Positions 16,547 to 25,366 of a stretch of DNA of 64,000 nucleotides are shown here, piece by piece. The notes below the pieces were generated by a model. It did not search any database and was not told the DNA's origin. It worked only from the letters and a program-made list of their open reading frames with translations. Source of the DNA: Enterovibrio norvegicus DSM 15893. GTDB lineage: Bacteria; Pseudomonadota; Gammaproteobacteria; Enterobacterales; Vibrionaceae. The number at the start of each line of letters is the position of its first letter. The stretch's first letter is position 1. The translations under genes and the position numbers were made by a program. The DNA is taken from positions 25,631 to 89,630 of the forward strand of contig NZ_FOWR01000022.1 of the NCBI RefSeq assembly GCF_900115495.1, given 5' to 3'.

Positions 16547-18574
16547 ATGAGCCACCATGATATCGATGAAAATCACGTCGCCGATCCCCCACAAGATGAT
16601 TTGGTTTCTCGCCTAAAAAAGCGCGTCGCTAACCACCCCATCGGTGCATCCATCATTATCATCACGGCGGTGGTTATCGCCTTGTCTCAAGCCGTTCCAC
16701 CCATTGTCTCTTTCTACGAATACCTCACCGCTAAATCCAGTGATACCGATTACCTTGATGATGAAAACTTTAAAATCGGTCAACGTGAGTATTTCCACGG
16801 TAACGACGATGAAGCGGCATATGTTGCCTATCTCGAAGCGGCAAATGATGAAAACCCCCTTGCTCAGGCAGCCGTAGCCAAGTTTCTATGGCGCGGGTTA
16901 ATTGGGCCAAAAGATGAGGATGGCGCACAGTATTGGGCGACTAAAGCGTTACCTCAACTCAACAGATTGGTCGCAGTAGATCATGCTGAAGCGTTATATA
17001 CCTTGGGTTGGCTAACCAATAATGGCGTCGGCGTGGCGAAAGATGAGAAGAGGGCTATCTCCCTCTATGAGCGCGCGGCATGGAAAGGGATTGCTTGGGC
17101 GCAAACCAATTTAGGGGCCATCTATGAGGCAGGAGAAAACCTACCAAAAGACGCTGTGAAAGCCGAGTATTTTTATACGCTCGCCGCAAACCAGGGGTAC
17201 GTCCCCGCACAATATGAATTGGCTCTCTTGTATAAATATGGTGACGACGGCGTTCCCATAGATTTAGCTGCCGCCATGAACCTATTCTCGCTGGCGGCAA
17301 ATAAAGGCGATGCTGATGCCCAATATCACTTGGGGGATATGTATCGCTTTGGAAAAGGCGCTGAGATTGACTTAGAAAAAGCGGTGCATTTTTACACCCT
17401 CTCGGCAAATCAAGAAAAAGACTCTGCACAATGGGCGCTGGCTTATTGCTACAGCAAAGGTTTAGGCGTTGAGAAAGATCCTAAGCGCGCGGTTTCGCTC
17501 TACACACTGGCTGCCGACCAAGGTCATTCCTCGGCACTAAACAACCTTTCGATTCTCTATCGAAAAGGGGAAGGGGTGGCTAAAAACCTTAATAAAGCCA
17601 TTACGTTACTTCAGCAAGCTGCCGACAATGGGCACAGCTCTGCCCTCAATAACCTTGGGTGGCAATATGAGATAGGCGAAGGCGTACCCAAAGATTTGAA
17701 CAAAGCCTTTGAATTGTATTCACGCTCGGCCGAGCTGAAAAATTCATCGGCTCACGTCAATCTAGGCATACTTTACCGATATGGGGATGGCGTTGAAAAA
17801 AATGCTCAAACCGCCGCTAAGCACTATCAACTCGCCGCCGACCAGAACAATGCAAAAGGTCAAACATACCTTGGGGAGCTCTATGAGTTTGGTGACGGTG
17901 TTGAAGAAAACGCAGTAAAAGCGGTTGAGCTTTATCAATTGGCCTATGAACAAGGCAATCAACGGGCACAAATGCGATTAGGCGCAGCCTATATGTATGG
18001 CATGGGAGGGTTAGACACGGACGAGGAAAAGGCCAAGGCATTGTTGCTTGATGCCGCAGACAACAATGAAAACCTCGCGAATTGGTTTCTCTCCAGCCTT
18101 CATGCCAATAAAGAAAGTCCACTTTATGATGACGAGGCTCGTATTCGCTACCTAAAAACCGCGGCAGAAAATGGGCATTTTTGTGCGCAAAACAACTACG
18201 GGGTATATCTCGAGGAAAACTCGCCAGAAAGCGCTGAGGAGGCGGTGACTTGGTACGCAAAAGCCGCCAGCCAGGGCCACCAGCGCGGGCTAAAGAACTT
18301 CATCGCACAATTGGAATTGGGTAACGCCACAGAAAGCGATATCGCCCTTGTGCGTGATTACTACCTTGAACAAGCCGGAAAACAAAACATTCACGCAAAC
18401 CTGATTCTGGCTGACTGGCACAACCGCGGCGTGATCGTCGAAAAAGACATCATGAAATCGGTGAGTTATTTCTTTGAGGCCAAGAAGCTCGGCAGTGATG
18501 AAGCGGATGAGAAAATTGCCGCCGTGCTAGCGCCGCAGCATACCTTTGCAGCGACCTGCCCAACGAACATCTAA
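16547..18574 (+). CDS. Membrane-anchored Sel1-repeat protein
   Basis: A 675-residue protein with one N-terminal membrane segment (IGASIIIITAVVIALSQAVPPIVSF, about residues 32-56) and then at least a dozen Sel1-like TPR repeats (pattern A-x-x-LG-x-x-Y-x-x-G-x-G-V-x-x-D-x-x-K-A), most of the protein. Such repeats form curved helical scaffolds for protein-protein contacts. ATG 16547 follows TTGGGAGTTGTTGC; an in-frame start at 16517 would add ten residues. The partner is unknown and no neighbour suggests one. C-terminal end is repeat poor. Confidence 0.88.
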   Translation: MSHHDIDENHVADPPQDDLVSRLKKRVANHPIGASIIIITAVVIALSQAVPPIVSFYEYLTAKSSDTDYLDDENFKIGQREYFHGNDDEAAYVAYLEAANDENPLAQAAVAKFLWRGLIGPKDEDGAQYWATKALPQLNRLVAVDHAEALYTLGWLTNNGVGVAKDEKRAISLYERAAWKGIAWAQTNLGAIYEAGENLPKDAVKAEYFYTLAANQGYVPAQYELALLYKYGDDGVPIDLAAAMNLFSLAANKGDADAQYHLGDMYRFGKGAEIDLEKAVHFYTLSANQEKDSAQWALAYCYSKGLGVEKDPKRAVSLYTLAADQGHSSALNNLSILYRKGEGVAKNLNKAITLLQQAADNGHSSALNNLGWQYEIGEGVPKDLNKAFELYSRSAELKNSSAHVNLGILYRYGDGVEKNAQTAAKHYQLAADQNNAKGQTYLGELYEFGDGVEENAVKAVELYQLAYEQGNQRAQMRLGAAYMYGMGGLDTDEEKAKALLLDAADNNENLANWFLSSLHANKESPLYDDEARIRYLKTAAENGHFCAQNNYGVYLEENSPESAEEAVTWYAKAASQGHQRGLKNFIAQLELGNATESDIALVRDYYLEQAGKQNIHANLILADWHNRGVIVEKDIMKSVSYFFEAKKLGSDEADEKIAAVLAPQHTFAATCPTNI

Positions 18575-18576
18575 GG

Positions 18577-19398
18577 TTATTTCATCACGAAGTGCGATTG
18601 ATAAAACTTCGGCGTAACGGCGAGTTTCTTTTTGAATTGGCGTTGGAAATGGGCTTGATCTGAAAAACCGAGCCTGAGTGCAACATCAGAAATATCATCG
18701 CCCGATTTAAGCATGATTTTGGCGCGTTTTATTTTCTCATCCATCAAATAAGCATGCGGTGGTAAACCAAATTGATGTTTGAAAGCGCGAAGCAGTTGAT
18801 AGCGGCTCATGCCCGCTTCCTGTGCCAGCTCATCTAACTGATGTGTGTGTTCAATATCATCCAAGAGCCGCTCTCGAATGCGCATAAGCGGGGGTTGAGA
18901 CATCATCACTCTGAGTGAGTCTTGCTGCTGTTTCCCTAAAATGCCCTCGATAAAATCATAAAAGCATACCTGAGCATGCAGCACACTCGCGTCGCTTTTC
19001 AATGCCTCAAACAAAGCACTAAAACGCTGCTGAATGTCGGGACTACGTTCAAGATCATAAATAAACGGGGTGTAATCGTGTGCGTCGCTTTGTAACACAT
19101 CACGCTGAACATCGCCCATTTTGAGGGTATCCACAAACAACATGTTGTAAGACCAAGTCCCCACGTTAGGGTTGCAGGAATGCACGTCAGCGGGGTTAAT
19201 CGTCACCACATCCCCTTTGCCGATCGCATGCGTCGTCTGCCGGTTTTTGTAGTTGGCACTGCCCTGCTGAATGATCCCGAAAGAAAACTCATCGTGCGAA
19301 TGCGCTTCATAACAAGCAGCGCTTTGATTGGCGACACGCAGTTCAACCCAAGGCAGCAATGTGCTTTGCTTAAAACTGGCGCTTTTATCCTTCTTCAT
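18577..19398 (-). CDS. AraC-family transcriptional regulator
   Basis: A 273-residue regulator: N-terminal cupin-like AraC-binding domain (SHDEFSFGIIQQGSANYKNRQTTHAIGKGDVVTINPADVHSCNP) and C-terminal double helix-turn-helix (LDELAQEAGMSRYQLLRAFKHQFGLPPHAYLMDEKIKRAK ... ISDVALRLGFSDQAHFQRQFKKKLAVTPKFYQ). The stop lies 2 bp from the end of the Sel1 gene on the other strand. It is read in the same direction as the LysE-type exporter gene just upstream, an arrangement commonly seen for regulators of amino-acid exporters. Confidence 0.92.
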   Translation of the reverse strand: MKKDKSASFKQSTLLPWVELRVANQSAACYEAHSHDEFSFGIIQQGSANYKNRQTTHAIGKGDVVTINPADVHSCNPNVGTWSYNMLFVDTLKMGDVQRDVLQSDAHDYTPFIYDLERSPDIQQRFSALFEALKSDASVLHAQVCFYDFIEGILGKQQQDSLRVMMSQPPLMRIRERLLDDIEHTHQLDELAQEAGMSRYQLLRAFKHQFGLPPHAYLMDEKIKRAKIMLKSGDDISDVALRLGFSDQAHFQRQFKKKLAVTPKFYQSHFVMK

Positions 19399-19468
19399 GC
19401 GTGCTCAACGTCCTTCCGCAAAACCCTTGAACCTTCCCTCGCCCGATGCAAATGATGACTGATGGCGT

Positions 19469-20062
19469 TCAAAGCCACATCATAGTGACTGACACAGCAA
19501 GCAACACACTCATCACTCTATTAAAGTGACGCTGTTGGACAGGATTATCAAGGTAGTTAGCCAAAACGGTGCCGATAACCGCCCATACCCCGACGCCTAT
19601 CAAACAAATGACCAAAGACACCAAGGTAAATAACATGAGGTAAGTTTGTTCATCATCCTGCCCCACCACAAACAAACTGATGCCAGACATCGCAACCAAC
19701 CATGCCTTTGGATTCAGCAGTTGCGTGAGAGACCCTGTCCATAGCCCTGAACGCCCTTTTTTCGACGCATCAATGCCTGATACTGGCGCTGTAAAAATCT
19801 TGTACGCCAAATAGAACAAATACACGCTCCCGCAAACACGCATGCCCAATTCCATCTTGGGCAGCAACGACAACAACAGTTGCATGACACTGCCAGAGAA
19901 AAACACCACCGCTGCATACGCGACCGATGCACCCACTACATGTTTAACAGCTTCACGCACGCCGAAGTTAATCGCCGTGCTGGTCGCCAGAATATTAACC
20001 GGCCCAGGCGTTACAGCGCCAACAAACGCGAATGTCGCCATGGCGACAAGGATATTTTCCAT
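19469..20062 (-). CDS. LysE/RhtB-family amino-acid exporter
   Basis: A 197-residue inner-membrane protein with about six helices and the family start MENILVAMATFAFVGAVTPGPVNILATSTAINFGVREAVKHVVGAS (TPGP motif) plus LLNPKAWLVAMSGISLF. ATG 20062 is preferred over GTG 20071 because of spacing from AGGTGT. Probably exports an amino acid or homoserine-like metabolite; substrate unknown. Next to an AraC regulator on the same strand. Confidence 0.9.
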   Translation of the reverse strand: MENILVAMATFAFVGAVTPGPVNILATSTAINFGVREAVKHVVGASVAYAAVVFFSGSVMQLLLSLLPKMELGMRVCGSVYLFYLAYKIFTAPVSGIDASKKGRSGLWTGSLTQLLNPKAWLVAMSGISLFVVGQDDEQTYLMLFTLVSLVICLIGVGVWAVIGTVLANYLDNPVQQRHFNRVMSVLLAVSVTMMWL

Positions 20063-20071
20063 CACAACCAC

Positions 20072-20367
20072 ACCTATCTATCCTTCTCTTGAGTGTTTGA
20101 GAATACGTTAGGCGTATCGCTAAGTATTGAACGATATTGCACTGAGGTGCGCCGCGTCTGAGCGGTTAAAATTCATACGAAAAGATATGCCACCACCATC
20201 ATAAGAGTTTGATTTCGCGTTAATAAATCTAAGAATTCTGGTTTATTATTGGAAGATTATAAACTTAGTGGCTACGCTAATCGGGTTGTAGTAAACGGGG
20301 TCATTCAGGACGAATACCCCTGTTTACTTATAGATCAGAATCTGCCGTCAGTTGTCGAGATAAAAAT
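20072..20367. other. Region between lysE-like and flp-like genes
   Basis: A 296-bp divergent promoter region, AT rich in the middle; no specific operator was recognised. Confidence 0.4.
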
Positions 20368-20562
20368 ATGAAAGCCTTAACTCAACTCGCTCACCGCTAT
20401 ATGAAGGATCAATCAGGGGTTACCGCTGTAGAGTACGCCATTATGGGTATTGGCATCTCCTCCATCATTCTTGCGGTCTTCATTACAGACACTACGTTTA
20501 GAGATACCCTTATCTCTGCGTTTCAAATCATTGCTACAAATATCGACTCAGTAGCCAACTAG
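20368..20562 (+). CDS. Flp/Fap-type pilin subunit
   Basis: A 64-residue protein with the Flp pilin signature: a short leader, then KDQSGVTAVEYAIMGIGISSIILAVFITDT, where cleavage after G leaves a hydrophobic mature N-terminus with the conserved Glu-Tyr pair (VEYAI). Flp pilins form tight-adherence pili assembled by Tad proteins. No tad/rcp assembly genes lie in the window, so this is an orphan copy. A following AT-rich gap leads to the yciI-like gene. Confidence 0.88.
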   Translation: MKALTQLAHRYMKDQSGVTAVEYAIMGIGISSIILAVFITDTTFRDTLISAFQIIATNIDSVAN

Positions 20563-20593
20563 TCCCTGATTTTTTAACGATGAGAGCCTCTCC

Positions 20594-20884
20594 ATGTTTG
20601 TTGTATCACTCACGTATACCGTCGCGCTCTCTGAGGTTGATCAGTACATTGACGCGCACATTGCATACTTAGAAAAACAGTACGCAGAGGGACATTTTCT
20701 GGCATCAGGACGCAAAGTGCCGCGCACTGGCGGGATCATTCTGGCCCGCGCCAACGATCGCGCACACCTTGATGCTATTCTGCGTGAAGATCCTTTCTAT
20801 CAAGCGGGTGTGGCAGACTATGACATCATGGAATTCGAGCCTTCCATGGTTGCCGAAGGTCTGGATGGGCTGTTAGACAATTAG
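20594..20884 (+). CDS. YciI-like protein
   Basis: A 96-residue protein of the YciI/dimeric alpha-beta-barrel family (MFVVSLTYTVALSEVDQYIDAHIAYLEKQYAEGHFLASGRKVPRTGGIILA ... LREDPFYQAGVADYDIMEF). Members carry a conserved His-Asp pair of possible catalytic role; the biochemical function is unclear. It is followed after 2 bp by the nucleotidyltransferase gene and is probably co-transcribed with it. Confidence 0.88.
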   Translation: MFVVSLTYTVALSEVDQYIDAHIAYLEKQYAEGHFLASGRKVPRTGGIILARANDRAHLDAILREDPFYQAGVADYDIMEFEPSMVAEGLDGLLDN

Positions 20885-20886
20885 CC

Positions 20887-21429
20887 ATGAATGAAAAGGT
20901 TATTTCTCTCGTCTTACAGGATCCTGTTCGCCAAAAAGCCCTCGATTGCCTCTTCACGTTAGCACTTCCCGATGCATACATCGCAGCAGGGTTTGTTCGC
21001 AACCGAGTGTGGGATTACCTGCATCAAAAGGACATCCCTACGCCGCTAAATGACATAGATGTTATCTATTTTGACCCTATCAGTGTCGATACTGCTGCCG
21101 ATTTACAGCATGAAGAAACGCTGAAAAACATGATGCCAAGTCTTAACTGGCAAGTTCGAAATCAGGCGCACATGCACCTAAGAAATGGCGATGCCCCTTA
21201 CGCAAGCAGTGAAGATGCTATGCGTTACTGGCCGGAAAAAGAAACAGCGATTGGCATCCGAAAAGTGGGGGACAGGGAGTATGAATGCATCGCGCCCTTT
21301 GGATTGACGTCTCTGTTTTCACTGTCTCTGACTTATAACCCTAAAAGGGATAAGCGCCTTTTTGAACAAAGGGTTGCAACTAAGAACTGGTTACAGCAGT
21401 GGCCAAAACTTCAGATCGCGCCCCATTAA
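20887..21429 (+). CDS. Nucleotidyltransferase-like protein (NTP_transf_6, COG3575)
   Basis: A 180-residue protein with the family pattern YIAAGFVRNRVWDYLHQ ... NDIDVIYFDP (Asp pair of the nucleotidyltransferase fold) and a C-terminal FGLTSLFSLSLTYNPKRDKRLFEQRVATKNWLQQWPKL. Substrate unknown. Starts 2 bp after the YciI-like gene; the two probably form an operon. Confidence 0.88.
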   Translation: MNEKVISLVLQDPVRQKALDCLFTLALPDAYIAAGFVRNRVWDYLHQKDIPTPLNDIDVIYFDPISVDTAADLQHEETLKNMMPSLNWQVRNQAHMHLRNGDAPYASSEDAMRYWPEKETAIGIRKVGDREYECIAPFGLTSLFSLSLTYNPKRDKRLFEQRVATKNWLQQWPKLQIAPH

Positions 21430-21452
21430 AAAAGCGGCGCAATGGCCGCTTT
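21428..21452 (-). terminator. Convergent terminator
   Basis: AAAGCGGC (21431-21438) pairs with GCCGCTTT (21445-21452), with A-run on the plus strand giving a U-tract for the minus strand gene ending at 21476. Confidence 0.7.
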
Positions 21453-21475
21453 CGTTCATGATAAGAACCGACAGA

Positions 21476-22507
21476 TCAGTTAAAAGCCACTGTCGCCACC
21501 ACTTGCGCATGGTCAGATTGTTTCTTGTTCCCTACGCCATCATTCTTCAAATGGGCGTCGTATACATCAAACCCAGACACTCGGCCTGCAGCGCTATTGT
21601 TCTTCTCATTAAGAGCATTTGAAACAAACACGTAATCCAACGTGCCGCCTTCGCCGCGATGATAGTGGGTCGGCGTTCTTGGGGTGCCATCAGGGTTAGG
21701 GGCCATGTCGAAGGCATCATATAACTTGAGTTTGTAGCTTGCGACCTTGGCCTCAATGGGCAGGTCTGCCCAAGCAACGCCATCAATGTCATACACGCGG
21801 CCACGGTTTGAAAGGGCCTCAATGGCGATAGAATGAATACTGTCATTCAAGTCCCCTAGCAACACCACAGGCGTCTCAGACGACGCATGCAAATCTTTCG
21901 AAATGTTCTCGTAAAGCTCGCTCGCTTCCGCACCGCGTTGAAGCATTGACGCCACGTTGCCAATGGATCTCGCTTGCATCGCTGCCAACACGCGCTCATT
22001 CCACCCTGCGTTATCACAAACATCTGACGGAATAGAAACAGGACGTTTTGATTTAAAGTGCGCGACGTACACAATCGCATTGGCTGCACCGTCGATTTGG
22101 ACTTCAGCACGAATCGGCGTACGCGAAAAATCTGTGTCTTCTTTCAACGGTAAATGCTGGCTGGAGTTGTCATTGAATGACACCTTTTCCGCCGATACCA
22201 AAGGGAATTTGGAGGCGATGGCCACCACAGGCCCCACATACACATTGTCGCCGTCATCCCCTTTTGCTGGCGTATCTACCACCGCGAAATGCGGGTATCC
22301 CGCAGCGTTCACCAAGGCTTCAAGCTCGTCAGGGCTAAACACTTCTTGAAAGCCCACCACATCACACGCCATCGTATCGAGCTGCGCAGCTACCCATGCT
22401 TTTTTGTCTAACCAATCGCTGTCTGAATACGTATTCTGAGGGGCGTACCATGCCACCGGAGGCGCAGCGAATTGGTAGAGATTAAATGTACCGAATCGAA
22501 TATCCAT
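21476..22507 (-). CDS. Endonuclease/exonuclease/phosphatase family protein
   Basis: A 343-residue protein with EEP-fold motifs: RFGTFNLYQFA (first Asn), CDVVGFQEVFSPDEL (catalytic Glu), VVLLGDLNDSI (Asp-x-Asn) and KQSDHAQVVATVAF (Ser-Asp-His). No clear secretion signal. Substrate unknown: could be a nuclease or phosphodiesterase. ATG 22507 follows AGAGAGGAAAAG; the frame extends to 22552. The N-terminal promoter region is only 23 bp from a MITE-like element (22530-22743), so expression may depend on it. Confidence 0.88.
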   Translation of the reverse strand: MDIRFGTFNLYQFAAPPVAWYAPQNTYSDSDWLDKKAWVAAQLDTMACDVVGFQEVFSPDELEALVNAAGYPHFAVVDTPAKGDDGDNVYVGPVVAIASKFPLVSAEKVSFNDNSSQHLPLKEDTDFSRTPIRAEVQIDGAANAIVYVAHFKSKRPVSIPSDVCDNAGWNERVLAAMQARSIGNVASMLQRGAEASELYENISKDLHASSETPVVLLGDLNDSIHSIAIEALSNRGRVYDIDGVAWADLPIEAKVASYKLKLYDAFDMAPNPDGTPRTPTHYHRGEGGTLDYVFVSNALNEKNNSAAGRVSGFDVYDAHLKNDGVGNKKQSDHAQVVATVAFN

Positions 22508-22529
22508 CTTCTTTTCCTCTCTGTAGTTA

Positions 22530-22743
22530 TACCCAAACAACCTCACAGGCATTCAAATACCGCAACAACAAACTTCGTCGATCACCTGCTTTAGATCGTG
22601 TATTTTATCAGCCAAAAATGTGGGCAAACTTCACGTCCATAAGACTTTGGCAAGATAGATTTCATAAAACGGCATGACGAGCGTTCAGTCGCGGATCAAT
22701 TCGCTCAGTTTCGCGGAAAAAGTAAGCGTAGGTTGTTTGGGTA
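22530..22743. mobile_element. MITE-like element, 214 bp, TACCCAAAC termini
   Basis: Ends are TACCCAAACAACCT and its inverse AGGTTGTTTGGGTA (14 bp exact), flanked by TA on both sides (22528-22529, 22744-22745), as expected for TA-target insertion. There is no gene inside. The same terminal sequence occurs at 37094-37355 and at 53957. It separates the EEP-fold gene from the CNNM gene. Confidence 0.8.
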
Positions 22744-22816
22744 TAATCACATTCAGCAAGACGATTCCAGATTAATCTGTAGATAATTTCATCAGCGGAA
22801 TCAATACACTAAGGAC

Positions 22817-24124
22817 GTGCTACTGCTTGTTAGTTTAATTGTTATTAACGGTATCTTTGCCATGTCGGAGATTGCGTTGGTCACCGTCAAAAGCAGTCGA
22901 TTGAAGCGTTTAGCGGAAAGAAGTAAAGCCGCGCACGTTGCACTGACCCTCAAAGAAAACCCCACACGATTCCTCTCAACCATTCAAATTGGCATTACCG
23001 TGATTGGTTTGCTGAGCGGCATCGTCGGTGAGGCGACCTTGTCTGTGCCCTTTGCTGAATGGTTGGTGGTGATGGGCTTGGATGTGTACACCGCAGATAT
23101 TTTCTCAACCGCCTGCGTGGTGTTAGCGATTACTTACTTCGCCATTGTCATCGGTGAATTGGTGCCTAAACGCTTTGCACAATCAAATGCCGAGCGACTT
23201 TCAGTGTTAGTGGCATTGCCAATTTACTGGCTGTCCAAAATCGCTACGCCCTTCGTTGCCTTACTGACACACTCCACAGAAGCATCACTGCGCGCGCTGA
23301 ACGTCAGCCAAGAAAACGACGACACAGTGACCGAAGATGACATTCAGGCACTGGTCAGTGAAGGGTCATTGTCTGGCGCAATTGAGCCTCAAGAGCACGA
23401 GATGATAAACAACATACTGCATCTCAATGACAGGCTGGTTAGCTCGCTGATGAAACCGCGCCGTGACATTGATTTTCTCGACATCGACCAACCCGTCGAC
23501 CAGGTTCTCAAACGTATCCGAACAACCAAACACAGCGTGTTTCCTGTTTGTCGAGGCAATCTAGATAACGTGGTGGGCACGGTTTCTTCCAAAGCCATGC
23601 TTAATCAAGCGGGCAATTTATCGATCCCCGTGATAGCTAGCCTCTTAAAACGTCCGGTTTACGTGCCTGAGTCCATGCGCGGATTAACCTTGCTGAACTA
23701 TTTGCAGCGAAAAAGCGGTGAATTGGCGTTTATCGTCGACGAATATGGTGACATCCAAGGGTTAGTCACCCATTACGATTTACTGAAAGCCATTGCGGGT
23801 GATTTGTCGTTGTCGGAAGAAGATGCATGGGCGAAACAGCTTCCCGATGGCAGTTGGTTCATGGATGGCATGATGCCCATCGCCGAGTTCAAAAGTCGAC
23901 TAAACATCAGCACCTTATTGGGAGAAGCGGAAGAAGGCTTCCAAACCCTGAACGGTTTATTGATGTGGGTGGCGGGGCGTCTGCCGAACGAAGGTGAGGT
24001 GATCAGCTATCAATCATGGCGTTTTGAAATCATCAAATTGGCGCATAACCAGATTGCCGATGTGAAGATGATGCCTTTAATGGTGCCGCCGAAAGAGCCC
24101 ACAAAAACGCATGAAGCGGCTTAA
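22817..24124 (+). CDS. CNNM-domain/CBS membrane protein (UPF0053, hemolysin-C-like family)
   Basis: A 435-residue inner-membrane protein: N-terminal DUF21/CNNM domain of three to four helices (residues 1-160: LLVSLIVINGIFAMSEIALV, FLSTIQIGITVIGLLSGIVGEATLS, ITYFAIVIGELVPKR), then two CBS domains (DRLVSSLMKPRRDIDFLD ... TTKHSVFPVCRGN; RKSGELAFIVDEYGDIQGLVTHYDLLKAIAGDL) and a C-terminal CorC_HlyC domain (DGSWFMDGMMPIAEFKSRL). Members are implicated in magnesium/cobalt efflux or in polyamine export; no direct evidence for hemolysis. GTG start at 22817 after ACTAAGGAC. A tandem repeat follows the stop. Confidence 0.93.
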   Translation: MLLLVSLIVINGIFAMSEIALVTVKSSRLKRLAERSKAAHVALTLKENPTRFLSTIQIGITVIGLLSGIVGEATLSVPFAEWLVVMGLDVYTADIFSTACVVLAITYFAIVIGELVPKRFAQSNAERLSVLVALPIYWLSKIATPFVALLTHSTEASLRALNVSQENDDTVTEDDIQALVSEGSLSGAIEPQEHEMINNILHLNDRLVSSLMKPRRDIDFLDIDQPVDQVLKRIRTTKHSVFPVCRGNLDNVVGTVSSKAMLNQAGNLSIPVIASLLKRPVYVPESMRGLTLLNYLQRKSGELAFIVDEYGDIQGLVTHYDLLKAIAGDLSLSEEDAWAKQLPDGSWFMDGMMPIAEFKSRLNISTLLGEAEEGFQTLNGLLMWVAGRLPNEGEVISYQSWRFEIIKLAHNQIADVKMMPLMVPPKEPTKTHEAA

Positions 24125-24136
24125 AGCGGCTTAAAG

Positions 24137-24171
24137 CGAGAAACGAGAAACGAGAAACGAGAAACGAGAAA
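24137..24171. repeat. 7-bp tandem repeat (CGAGAAA)x5
   Basis: Five CGAGAAA units directly after the CNNM stop; a 10-bp direct repeat AGCGGCTTAA precedes it, partly duplicating the stop region. Same unit type as the array at 1-47. Confidence 0.88.
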
Positions 24172-24270
24172 AATGCAAAAAAAAGCCCGGAAACCAAAGA
24201 GGAATACCGGGTTTTATTAGCAGAATTACATTGGGAGAACTGCTACAAATAGGGAGAATGTTTCGCTGCT

Positions 24271-24298
24271 CATACCAACACACAAGGTGTGAGCAGTG
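24271..24298 (-). terminator. Hairpin after the ABC ATPase remnant
   Basis: CTGCTCATACC pairs with GGTGTGAGCAG across a 9-nt loop, immediately after the remnant's stop codon (24302) in its reading direction. It looks like the terminator of the former transporter operon. Confidence 0.55.
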
Positions 24299-24301
24299 TT
24301 G

Positions 24302-24481
24302 TCACGAGTAAGCGGCAGAAACCCCTTTGCTATCGAAAAAGTGAAGCTTGTTGGTGTGAAATGACAGACCCATTTGATCTCCCGCTTTCACGTCACTGTC
24401 TCCATCAGTTCGCACAGTGATTTTGCCTAGCTCACCGCAATCAACACTTCTATAGATGCCCACGAAGGCGGATTCAGTCAC
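24302..24481 (-). pseudogene. C-terminal remnant of a sugar ABC transporter ATP-binding protein (MalK/UgpC type)
   Basis: About 60 codons on the minus strand read VTESAFVGIYRSVDCG...KITVRTDGDSDVKAGDQMGLSF then HTNKLHFFDSKGVSAAYS and stop, matching the TOBE tail of MalK-type ATPases (GDxVGLxF....LHxFDxxG). No ATG and an in-frame stop shortly upstream; Walker motifs are missing. It is a relic of a lost transporter operon. Confidence 0.78.
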
Positions 24482-24564
24482 ATTTCTTCGCTATCGTTAT
24501 TTTTGAAAAGCCGGCAACTTACCGCCAAATCAACATATTTCCGGGGTGACGCCCAATAGAAAAC

Positions 24565-24586
24565 CCGCCGAAAGCGGGTGTAGGCT
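24565..24586. terminator. Small hairpin of unclear ownership
   Basis: ACCCGC and GCGGGT pair around CGAAA in the sequence AACCCGCCGAAAGCGGGTG. It lies between the ABC remnant and the HTH gene stop; without a clear U-tract it may be a leftover terminator. Confidence 0.35.
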
Positions 24587-24663
24587 GGATGAATCATTGC
24601 CAATGTGATGGGGCATGTTGGCAAGACACGATCAGGCAATCAGTGGTAGTGGACAATTTGGGG

Positions 24664-25137
24664 TTATAGCTTTCGCCCTAACCGCTTTTCCACTTGCTTG
24701 CGTTCCCAATCAGCGCCAAAGAAATTCAGCACTTCAAATGCGCTTAATCCGTGAGAAATAATGCCAATGCCCCACCCCATAGCAGGCCACCACGCCCAGA
24801 TATATTCCGGGCTGGTCATGTAGTTCAAAATGAACAACCCCGCGATCACTAACGCATAGGTCATTAGGTGTGAGTAGAAGCCTTTAATTTCTCTCACTTG
24901 GTTAATCACGCGGGTTTCTTCTTCTGTAATTTTTACGTCAGCTGGCATGTCGGGCTCCGGTTCTTTTTGAAGATCTGATACTTGAACGTCGAATACAGCA
25001 GCCAACGATTTCAGCGATTCCAATCCCGGTTTGTCACCCCTTTCGATGCGTTGAATGGTTCTAACACTCAGGCCGCTCATCTCCGAAAGTTGCTCTTGTG
25101 ACCACCCACGTTGTAATCGTAATTTCCTGATAATCAT
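24664..25137 (-). CDS. XRE-family HTH regulator with 2TM domain
   Basis: A 157-residue protein: N-terminal HTH_3 (MIIRKLRLQRGWSQEQLSEMSGLSVRTIQRIERGDKPGLESLKSLAAVF) and a C-terminal pair of membrane segments (LMTYALVIAGLFILNYM and WWPAMGWGIGIISHGLSAF) of the 2TM-domain type (PF13239), ending with a basic tail. Membrane-tethered regulators of this kind are common; target unknown. No co-directional neighbour. Confidence 0.9.
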   Translation of the reverse strand: MIIRKLRLQRGWSQEQLSEMSGLSVRTIQRIERGDKPGLESLKSLAAVFDVQVSDLQKEPEPDMPADVKITEEETRVINQVREIKGFYSHLMTYALVIAGLFILNYMTSPEYIWAWWPAMGWGIGIISHGLSAFEVLNFFGADWERKQVEKRLGRKL

Positions 25138-25366
25138 TTCGTTTCCTTTCTGCTGTGTGCCCTTAAAATCTACGAAAAACCGGCATGTATTGGCTACGAC
25201 ACCGCCGCGACACTTACCTGACAGTGCTTTAAAAACATAGACTTACTTATAATAAATAGATTTAGCATTGGGATTCTCGAACATCAACTTATCCCGTCAG
25301 CAATGCGACAGAAAGCCGACTGCGCTTGAGAAGCTTGCCTTAAACGCACAGAATACGCCGAGAAAA

